Shown here: piece after piece, positions 1 to 3,875 of the stretch
Numbering within the stretch: the stretch's first letter is position 1
Layout: every line of letters starts with the position of its first letter
Origin: Candidatus Nitrosopumilus sp.
GTDB taxonomy: Archaea > Thermoproteota > Nitrososphaeria > Nitrososphaerales > Nitrosopumilaceae
Reading direction: 5' to 3'
Length of the DNA stretch: 5,737 bases
NCBI GenBank assembly: GCA_018657375.1
Contig: JABHXI010000101.1
Location: forward strand, 1-5,737
Program-made: the position numbers and the translations under genes
Notes under the pieces: generated by a model
What the model saw: only the letters and a program-made list of their open reading frames with translations
Told to the model about the DNA's origin: nothing
Database searches by the model: none

Positions 1-152
1 AGTGCCTTGTCATTAATTGATAGAAGTGCATGCAGCTTATCCTCTACGCTGTCAATTCTTTCAAGGGTTTTTCCAATAAAATCCTCTACGGAAATATTTC
101 CGTTTTTTGCTTCTTCGACAAATTCAAGGGCAGAAATTTTTAGATTCATCAT
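1..152 (-). CDS. gatA: GatA, aspartyl/glutamyl-tRNA amidotransferase subunit A, N-terminal fragment
   Basis: This is the first 50 residues of the amidase subunit of GatCAB, which converts misacylated Asp-tRNA(Asn) or Glu-tRNA(Gln) to the amide form in the cytoplasm. The rest lies beyond the left edge. The minus-strand reading begins MMNLKISALEFVEEAKNG and continues with an SVEDF..KTLERIDSVEDKLHALLSIN stretch, the usual GatA N-terminal helical pattern (a leading helix, then 'ER I..V..KLHA...IN..AL'). The catalytic Ser-cisSer-Lys region is not in the window. The start is taken at the ATG at 152-150 because it overlaps the gatC stop (ATGA), a typical translational-coupling arrangement. A second ATG follows directly at 149-147. 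The pairing with gatC makes the identification firm, although the fragment alone is short. Confidence 0.87.
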   Translation of the reverse strand, partial: MMNLKISALEFVEEAKNGNISVEDFIGKTLERIDSVEDKLHALLSINDKA

Positions 153-415
153 GACATCTTTGGGGCGTGCACATAGGTTCCTTTGTAGTGATTCATTTTT
201 TCAATCAACTTATCTTCAAATGGGATAAATTCATCTTTTCTTAAACTCTCAATTGAAATTTCAGGCATGGATATTTCTTCAGACTCGACACCTGCAGAAT
301 CTAGAATGTCAAAATAACTGATCATTTTTTTTACTTTATCCAAATACTCGCTGTGATCATCTATGTCTATTTTCATTAATTTTGAAACATTTTCAATTTC
401 TTCAACGGTAACCAT
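149..415 (-). CDS. gatC: GatC, aspartyl/glutamyl-tRNA amidotransferase subunit C
   Basis: This 88-residue protein has the normal GatC size. It is the small non-catalytic subunit that wraps around GatA and holds GatA and GatB together in the tRNA-dependent amidotransferase. Visible family features are an N-terminal helix pair (VEEIENVSKLMKIDIDD, then LDKVKKMISYFDILD), followed by an extended region with acidic and proline residues (SMPEISIESLRKDEF). The GatC pattern 'L..V..ML.Y...L...' is seen at about residues 25-40. The stop TGA overlaps the gatA start (ATGA), so gatC-gatA is read as an operon, and gatB may follow outside the window. The start is the ATG at 415-413, with no strong Shine-Dalgarno motif before it. 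In archaea GatCAB is mainly thought to serve Asn-tRNA formation, with GatDE serving Gln-tRNA (family knowledge). Confidence 0.9.
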   Translation of the reverse strand: MVTVEEIENVSKLMKIDIDDHSEYLDKVKKMISYFDILDSAGVESEEISMPEISIESLRKDEFIPFEDKLIEKMNHYKGTYVHAPKMS

Positions 416-544
416 TCTCTATACTTCTCTACAGTTAATCTATCAATCTTCCTAAAAAATGTAGGCGTAAAATGACCTGATCTTGGTTTTGGGTATCAAA
501 ATAGAGCAAGAACCGGTAATTATGTTGAATCTGTTTTGGCTGTT

Positions 545-554
545 TTTCTAAATC
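545..554 (+). promoter_or_regulatory. Possible TATA-like element for the membrane zinc-ribbon gene
   Basis: A tttctaaatc stretch lies about 10-20 bases upstream of the first ATG (564) and about 25-30 bases before the second in-frame ATG (576). If it is the TATA box, a leaderless mRNA starting at the second ATG would fit archaeal spacing. The match is weak. Confidence 0.25.
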
Positions 555-563
555 CATTTATGC

Positions 564-770
564 ATGTTTTCAGTTATGTATTGGATGGTTCTAATACTAA
601 TTGCAATTGTAGTGGGGATTCTGGTGGTGGCAGTTTTGATAATTAAGGCAACCAAGACCCCATCTCAGGACATAGTGGGTATGAACATAACCTGCAAAAA
701 ATGTGGAACACAAACAAATGGATTAGCATGTCCCAAATGTAAAAATAAATCTCAATCCTTTGGCGTTTGA
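564..770 (+). CDS. Small membrane-anchored zinc-ribbon protein
   Basis: This 68-residue protein is not recognised as a named family. It has one strongly hydrophobic helix at about residues 6-28 (MYWMVLILIAIVVGILVVAV), then a basic stretch (KATK), then a compact zinc ribbon with C44-x2-C47 and C56-x2-C59 (CKKCG...ACPKC). The positive charges after the helix suggest the ribbon faces the cytoplasm, by the positive-inside rule. The overall plan is a membrane tether with a treble-cleft or rubredoxin-like knuckle pair, which may act in protein or nucleic acid contacts at the membrane; this is inference. The start at 564 has no Shine-Dalgarno motif. A second in-frame ATG at 576 would give a shorter leader and may be the true start. 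It is divergent from gatC across 148 bases that hold no other visible gene. Confidence 0.65.
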   Translation: MFSVMYWMVLILIAIVVGILVVAVLIIKATKTPSQDIVGMNITCKKCGTQTNGLACPKCKNKSQSFGV

Positions 771-975
771 AGAATCAATAACTCCATTAAATCAAAACCT
801 ACAAAGTTAAAAAAATAGAATTTGCATGATCATTGTTAAATATTATTTGTTCTTAAGATAACTAACAAGAAATCATTATCTCTGCGTCGTAGAATGATGA
901 TTAAGGAAGACGATTCATGTTAGGACTCATTCACGTTCAATGTTTTCCCATCTTTTCTTGTTGTTTTAAAATTTA

Positions 976-1106
976 GAAATAACGAGATGTTTCAATATCG
1001 TCTGTGCGTAATTTATCGTCTATATGATGGCTTGAGCCACAAGGTAGGAGCAATAATCCCGAAAGATGCGTTAGTTTGAATTATCGCAGCCCAGCATTAC
1101 CCATGG
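976..1106 (-). ncRNA. Candidate structured RNA (minus strand)
   Basis: The segment is richer in G and C than its flanks. On the minus strand GCGATAAT (1087-1080) pairs over 8 positions with ATTATTGC (1057-1050), including one G-U pair. On the plus strand the same position would be an A-C mismatch, so the pairing favours a minus-strand RNA. GGTA (1101-1098) and TACC (1046-1043) can close it from outside, and TGGC-TCAA-GCCA (1039-1028) forms a second small hairpin. A TTTATTTATG stretch at 1140-1131 lies about 25-30 bases upstream of 1106 and could be its TATA box. The same strand also has a 35-codon open frame (1080-976) without an ATG, so a decayed small gene is the alternative. No known RNA family was recognised. 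Confidence 0.3.
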
Positions 1107-1123
1107 CAATACTATGATTTGAC

Positions 1124-1162
1124 AAATTTCCATAAATAAAAAAAACAATGAAAAAATTGATT
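1124..1162. repeat. 39-bp perfect direct repeat, copy 1
   Basis: This copy is identical over 39 bases to 1278-1316, with the copies offset by 154 bases. It starts aaatttccataaat, continues with a run of eight A, then caatg, six A and ttgatt. Read on the minus strand it carries a T6 and a T8 tract, the kind of signal that ends archaeal transcription, followed by a TATA-like TTTATTTATG. Confidence 0.9.
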
Positions 1163-1250
1163 TTATGGGTAATTTTGGTTATAGAAAATTTGTGCCTAGA
1201 TTAACATGAATTCCAGTTCGGTTCAAATCCCCTTTCTTTTCATGTTCCTT
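1146..1250 (-). ncRNA. Possible short minus-strand RNA between the two repeat copies
   Basis: On the minus strand a TTTTAAAAT box (about 1280-1272) lies about 25-30 bases before position 1250. Just downstream AACATGAA (1246-1239) can pair perfectly with TTCATGTT (1210-1203) around a 28-base loop. The T-tracts of repeat copy 1 (T6 at 1156-1151, T8 at 1145-1138) would then end the transcript. This gives a roughly 100-base transcription unit with promoter, stem and terminator in the right order. There is no direct evidence of expression, and each element alone is common in AT-rich DNA. Confidence 0.2.
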
Positions 1251-1277
1251 TGTAATCTTGGCTTGATTTCTATTTTA

Positions 1278-1316
1278 AAATTTCCATAAATAAAAAAAAC
1301 AATGAAAAAATTGATT
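1278..1316. repeat. 39-bp perfect direct repeat, copy 2
   Basis: This is the second identical copy of the repeat at 1124-1162. It lies 26 bases beyond the 3' end of the minus-strand AhpD-like gene, so its minus-strand T-tracts (T6 and T8) are well placed to terminate that gene's mRNA. The flanks of the two copies do not match beyond the 39 bases. Confidence 0.9.
1292..1310 (-). terminator. Poly-T terminator of the AhpD-like gene
   Basis: Within repeat copy 2 the minus strand reads TTTTTT-CATTG-TTTTTTTT about 33-50 bases after the stop codon of the AhpD-like gene. Archaeal RNA polymerase ends transcription at such T-tracts without needing a stable hairpin (established for archaea). A short CAAT...ATTG dyad spans the T6 tract. 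Confidence 0.5.
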
Positions 1317-1342
1317 AGCAGATCAAAATTTATCCTAATAAT

Positions 1343-1879
1343 TTAACAATCAGTATTTTCTATTTCAGTACCTAATGCATCTGCGATTACATTTGCCCAA
1401 TTAAATGCCGCAACAACTGCGGTAATTTCCACAACTTGTTTATCGTCATATCCAGAATCTTTTAAAATTTTATGATCATCGGACGTGATTTTATTTGCAG
1501 AATCATTAATTTTCAATGCATAGTTTAATGCAGATTTTTCCTTGTCTGAAAAACTTTCAAAATTACCTTTAAGATCAATGATTTTTTCTTCTGTAAAACC
1601 CATCAATTGTAATAACGTTCCATGAGCTTTTGTACAATACTCACACGAATTTGCATTTGAAACTACCAGTGCAATAGACTCTTTCAGTATTCTTGGAATG
1701 GATGATTCCCGAAGTAAGATGATCTTTACCCCGTCCCAAAACCATCTGGCAATCTGTGGATCAATACTAGTTGTTTTTAAAATATTTGGTATTTTGCCAA
1801 TTTTTAATTCATCGTTGATTTCTTTATACAATGATAAAATTTTAGGATTTGATTCATCACCTTCTTTCACAAACGGCAT
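1343..1879 (-). CDS. AhpD-like / carboxymuconolactone decarboxylase family protein
   Basis: This 178-residue protein belongs to the AhpD-like superfamily. The diagnostic motif is at residues 67-86: E67 followed by SNANSCEYCTKAHG, giving C79-x2-C82-x3-H86. In AhpD and relatives the two cysteines form a redox-active disulphide and the Glu and His support proton transfer in peroxide or alkyl hydroperoxide reduction, so a peroxidase or thiol-disulphide role in the cytoplasm is likely. Presence of the CxxC favours a peroxidase type over a true decarboxylase. The second half (about 110-170: SFSDKEKSALNYALKI...VVEITAVVAAFNWANVIADALG) is the conserved helical repeat that packs against the motif and forms oligomers. 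The length suits the 'peroxidase-related' subgroup. The ATG at 1879 is supported by a TATA box 22-28 bases upstream, implying a leaderless mRNA. The physiological reductant and substrate cannot be told from sequence. Confidence 0.85.
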   Translation of the reverse strand: MPFVKEGDESNPKILSLYKEINDELKIGKIPNILKTTSIDPQIARWFWDGVKIILLRESSIPRILKESIALVVSNANSCEYCTKAHGTLLQLMGFTEEKIIDLKGNFESFSDKEKSALNYALKINDSANKITSDDHKILKDSGYDDKQVVEITAVVAAFNWANVIADALGTEIENTDC

Positions 1880-1900
1880 ACATTTCTAAAATTTGAATCC

Positions 1901-1910
1901 ATTATATGCA
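1901..1910 (-). promoter_or_regulatory. TATA box of the AhpD-like gene
   Basis: The minus strand reads TGCATATAAT here, centred about 26 bases before the ATG at 1879. This is the archaeal TATA-to-start distance, so transcription should begin at or next to the start codon. No Shine-Dalgarno motif is present between them, in line with a leaderless message. Confidence 0.55.
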
Positions 1911-2036
1911 CATTATGGATGGAATAGACCGTAGTACAGGTTAGTTACAAAAACCGTATGAGACAGTTGCCTACTGCATGGAATGGATCTGATGTTATTG
2001 TCTAGGTCATGGGGTAATGATTGGTATCTGAGAAAC

Positions 2037-2046
2037 ATTAAACCGT
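2037..2046 (+). promoter_or_regulatory. TATA-like box of the small CxxC protein gene
   Basis: The sequence cattaaaccg places TTAAA about 26-30 bases before the GTG at 2069, after a purine-rich gagaaa that could serve as the BRE. Spacing again fits a leaderless mRNA beginning at the start codon. Confidence 0.45.
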
Positions 2047-2068
2047 CTAATCTCTAACATTACTCAAC

Positions 2069-2401
2069 GTGAACCGCCTGTTTTACTGTCAAAAATGTGA
2101 AAGAAATGTCAAGGTAGCAGTTCTTGAAATACTTGGCAAGGAAACTTGCATTGAAAAGACAGGCGATGAGACCAAAGTTAGACGTTGGAAACAGTATGGA
2201 AAAGTGATGGTATTGACACACAAACGCCATTCTGGAATAATGGGACTTTTTAAGAAAAAAATTAACTATGGATTAGTTTGCACCAATTCAAAAATTCAAT
2301 TCAAAATGGTAATTGATTCAGCTAGCAGTGAACCGTTCACTACAATGTCACAAAAAGAAGCAGATGAATGGGACGATAGACAAGATCAACTACGAGAATG
2401 A
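2069..2401 (+). CDS. Hypothetical protein with N-terminal CxxC knuckle
   Basis: This 110-residue, largely basic and soluble protein has no recognised family. It begins MNRLFYCQKCERNVKV, with C7-x2-C10 as half of a zinc knuckle. Single cysteines at 27 and 71 could complete a four-Cys site, although the spacing is irregular. The middle (KVRRWKQYGKVMVLTHKRHSGIMGLFKKK) is rich in Lys and Arg and could contact nucleic acid, while the C-terminus (SQKEADEWDDRQDQLRE) is acidic and probably helical. There is no signal peptide or membrane segment. The start is GTG: an in-frame TAA at 2048-2050 and the lack of any ATG or TTG between rule out a longer form. It is convergent with the TPR gene. The coding call rests on open length and plausible composition. 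Confidence 0.65.
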   Translation: MNRLFYCQKCERNVKVAVLEILGKETCIEKTGDETKVRRWKQYGKVMVLTHKRHSGIMGLFKKKINYGLVCTNSKIQFKMVIDSASSEPFTTMSQKEADEWDDRQDQLRE

Positions 2402-2406
2402 TCTTT

Positions 2407-2426
2407 GAAGTGTACGGGACACTTTT
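2407..2426. terminator. Hairpin between convergent genes, possible bidirectional terminator
   Basis: AAGTGT (2408-2413) and ACACTT (2419-2424) form a perfect 6-bp stem around the loop ACGGG, extendable by a G-U pair, with TT following on the plus strand. It lies 6 bases after the stop of the plus gene and about 28 bases beyond the end of the minus TPR gene. The T-run is short for a classic intrinsic terminator. Confidence 0.4.
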
Positions 2427-2453
2427 GTTACATTGACAATTCTTTGAGATAAT

Positions 2454-2909
2454 CTATTCCCTTTCTTCTGCTACTTTGACTTTAGCAAGACACTGTTCTG
2501 CTTCTTCATGCCTTCCTAATTTCTTTAATGCAAAACTTTTCCAAGTCCAAAACTCATGATTTGTACCGTCTATACTGATTGCTTCATCAAAACACTCAAG
2601 GGTTTCTTCATATCTTCCGAGGTGAGATAATACCTGGCCCTTACAAAACCATGCCTCCCAACGTGTTTTCCAAGAGTCCAAAACAGTTGCTTCATCATAA
2701 CACTCAAGGGCTTGTTCGAATCTCCCCAGTTCAGATAATGCAGAACCTTTACTGAACCAAAAATCCCAAACTTCAGGTTCTATGTTAATTGCTTCATCAT
2801 AACACTCAAGGGCCTCTTCAAATTTTTCCTTTTTGCTAAGATTAACTCCTTTATGATGTAAATGAGATGCCTTTTCTTCATTAGATTTACCAAAACCAAA
2901 CAAACCCAT
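2454..2909 (-). CDS. Tetratricopeptide repeat (TPR) protein
   Basis: This 151-residue protein consists of a short leader (MGLFGFGKSNEEKA) and four TPR units at about residues 13-46, 47-80, 84-117 and 118-151. Each unit shows the TPR pattern (W/F-x2-K-G-x2-L-x2-L-G-R-x-E-x-A-L-x-C-Y/F-D-E-A). Repeats 2 and 3 are separated by a short extra KTR segment. TPRs build a curved helical scaffold for protein-protein contacts; the partner is unknown. There is no membrane segment or signal peptide. Each of units 1-3 contains an ECYDEA or ECFDEA block with a free cysteine, which is unusual for such a conserved position. The units are also near-identical in DNA (see the repeat entry), pointing to recent internal duplication. 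The ATG at 2909 has no Shine-Dalgarno motif; a weak CTTATCTG box is centred about 27 bases upstream. Confidence 0.88.
   Translation of the reverse strand: MGLFGFGKSNEEKASHLHHKGVNLSKKEKFEEALECYDEAINIEPEVWDFWFSKGSALSELGRFEQALECYDEATVLDSWKTRWEAWFCKGQVLSHLGRYEETLECFDEAISIDGTNHEFWTWKSFALKKLGRHEEAEQCLAKVKVAEERE
2581..2812 (-). repeat. Internal DNA repeat within the TPR gene
   Basis: A 22-base block beginning gcttcatc and ending cactcaaggg occurs at 2581-2602, 2689-2710 and 2791-2812. The last two are identical and the first differs at one base. The spacings of 108 and 102 bases equal one TPR unit with and without the small insert. The block encodes the ECYDEA or ECFDEA part of each unit. Confidence 0.85.
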
Positions 2910-2989
2910 AACACAAACTCATGAATTGGATTCAGATAAGCATTTTTACGAATAATCACCATCAGATTCAGACATCAGGGAAAGAGGCA

Positions 2990-3178
2990 TCAATTCTTAC
3001 TGATTGTTAGAATTACGTCTTCTAATCTCTGATGACATACTACTTCATACGGATAACTTACCTTACAAAATTTACATTTAAGCACGAATGATCCCCGTGC
3101 ATCCCATTTGCCTGAACAGTCATAATTTAATGTACAAACTATGTCAAAACAGTATCAATTTTGATACACTCTCATCAT
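2990..3178 (-). pseudogene. Hidden small Cys-rich (zinc-ribbon-like) frame interrupted by one TGA
   Basis: The minus strand from tandem ATG codons at 3178-3173 reads MMRVYQN, then TGA (3157-3155), then 54 further codons to a TGA at 2992-2990. The downstream part looks like a real protein: cysteines at its positions 2, 7, 13, 27, 30 and 40 and His41, including KCKFCKVSYPYEVVCHQ (a CxxC followed by CH) and a helical tail RLEDVILTISKN. This resembles a small zinc-binding knuckle protein. No ATG, GTG or TTG lies between the TGA and the GTG at 3085, which would give only 31 residues (GTG-CTT-AAA-TGT-AAA); a GGGGATC motif resembling the Shine-Dalgarno core sits four bases before that GTG. So it is a gene with one nonsense change, a 31-residue gene, or chance. 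It shares its 5' region with the promoter of the plus-strand regulator. Confidence 0.4.
3152..3167. promoter_or_regulatory. Perfect inverted repeat, candidate operator
   Basis: GTATCAA and TTGATAC form perfect 7-base arms around TT. The dyad ends about 18 bases before the TATA-like box of the winged-helix gene, a place where an archaeal activator or repressor dimer could bind. It also lies inside the frame of the broken minus-strand gene, covering its TGA. The match to a specific regulator family is not known. Confidence 0.45.
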
Positions 3179-3182
3179 CTAA

Positions 3183-3192
3183 AGTTTAAAAC
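3183..3192 (+). promoter_or_regulatory. TATA-like box of the winged-helix gene
   Basis: The sequence agtttaaaac contains TTTAAA at 3185-3190, centred about 26 bases before the GTG at 3214. No Shine-Dalgarno motif follows, so a leaderless GTG-starting mRNA is likely. TTTAAA is self-complementary and could also serve a minus-strand transcript starting near 3160. Confidence 0.5.
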
Positions 3193-3213
3193 AGTTGGCC
3201 ACAATCGTACACT

Positions 3214-3858
3214 GTGAAATCAATAATTCCATTGCAGTATTACCGTGATCAAATTCCTGAAGTTCAAATTAAAAATAGGGATAATGACGGAGTCAAGTTT
3301 CAAACAATATACAATAAATTTGTAGAACTTGGAATCAAAGGCGCTAGAAGAAAAAATAAAGTGAGAGAGGATTTGGATTATTACGTCGAACTGGGATTTT
3401 TCATCAAATTCCAAAACGAACACCGCCAACCGCTATACTACCAAACGCATATCGGAGGGGATCTAAAAACTGACATGTATCTGCTTGAGGGAATCAAATT
3501 TGTCAAGTCCTTACTCGATACAAAATTTAAAAAAATAAACGATGAATGGGTAAAAATTGACAAGAGCAAACTATTCTACAAACAGAAAACTTTCGGTAAG
3601 GGGAAATATCCAAAACCTACTAAAAAATTGGAAAGATGGATTATGTTGTTTGATCCCGTTATCGTAATCACTCAAAATTTAATGTGGACTAGAGAAACCA
3701 TGGACTACGATATGCTGAAAGATGATTATTCTAAACTCATTGCAAATACAATCAAAGAGTTAAACCAATTTGCAAAATTAGTACACTCAACAAGTGAGGA
3801 CAACGAAAGATCAGTAGAGGTGATATTTGCCAGAATGCCTTTTAGAATGACTTTCTAA
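3214..3858 (+). CDS. Putative winged-helix DNA-binding protein
   Basis: This 214-residue basic protein has no recognised family name. Residues about 27-80 fit a winged helix-turn-helix: a first helix (FQTIYNKFVELGIKGA), a basic recognition-type helix (RRKNKVREDLDYYVELGFFIK) and a wing-like strand pair (FQNEHRQPLYYQTH). The 'DLDYYVELGFI' pattern is common in archaeal wHTH regulators. The remainder (about 85-214) is helical with a Lys-rich loop (FYKQKTFGKGKYPKPTKK) and a hydrophobic LFDPVIVITQNLMW segment that is too short and polar-flanked to be a clear membrane span; its role is unknown. The start is GTG, supported by the TATA-like box at 3185-3190. The perfect dyad at 3152-3167 suggests regulation, perhaps by its own product (inference). 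It is convergent with the transporter, 17 bases apart, so the two are not an operon. Confidence 0.65.
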   Translation: MKSIIPLQYYRDQIPEVQIKNRDNDGVKFQTIYNKFVELGIKGARRKNKVREDLDYYVELGFFIKFQNEHRQPLYYQTHIGGDLKTDMYLLEGIKFVKSLLDTKFKKINDEWVKIDKSKLFYKQKTFGKGKYPKPTKKLERWIMLFDPVIVITQNLMWTRETMDYDMLKDDYSKLIANTIKELNQFAKLVHSTSEDNERSVEVIFARMPFRMTF

Positions 3859-3875
3859 TCAGGTTAATTTTAGCA

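Larger units (their letters stand above)
771..1342. other. 572-base intergenic stretch without a convincing protein gene
   Basis: No protein gene of normal length is open here on either strand. The left part (771-960) is AT-rich and shows nothing clear. From about 976 to 1106 the base composition becomes visibly richer in G and C and the minus strand can form paired elements (listed separately). From 1124 to 1316 a perfect 39-bp direct repeat flanks a 115-base spacer. The right end (1317-1342) is the 3' flank of the AhpD-like gene. The stretch is best read as non-coding RNA candidates plus terminators, not as decayed coding sequence, but this is inference. Confidence 0.5.
2910..3213. other. 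304-base interval between the TPR gene and the winged-helix gene
   Basis: Besides the broken Cys-rich frame on the minus strand, this interval holds the inverted repeat at 3152-3167 and the TATA-like box at 3183-3192, both described separately. The 2910-2989 part is the TPR gene's upstream region and shows nothing more. Confidence 0.6.

Noticed and set aside
7..228. 73-codon plus-strand open frame at the left end
   Set aside because: It is antisense to the gatA start and gatC end, which are well supported by family features.
894..900. ATGATGA, a match to the C box of C/D guide RNAs
   Set aside because: No CTGA D box or internal D'/C' pair lies at the spacing of archaeal C/D RNAs (about 50-60 bases).
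1215..1231. A ggttcaaatcc motif resembling a tRNA T-loop on the plus strand
   Set aside because: Only two base pairs of the T-stem form, and no acceptor, D or anticodon arm can be placed around it, so it is not a tRNA. A decayed fragment cannot be shown.
1124..1316. att sites of an integrated element
   Set aside because: Only 115 bases lie between the repeats, there is no integrase gene in the window, and no tRNA gene is present.
3007..3025. Inverted repeat TTAGAA...TTCTAA and a second one at 3082-3100 (GCACG...CGTGC)
   Set aside because: Short 5-6 bp arms inside a likely former coding frame, without T-tracts or a promoter nearby; expected by chance.
3155..3157. TGA read as selenocysteine in the hidden Cys-rich frame
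   Set aside because: No convincing SECIS-like structure was seen and the lineage is not known to use selenocysteine; a nonsense change is simpler.
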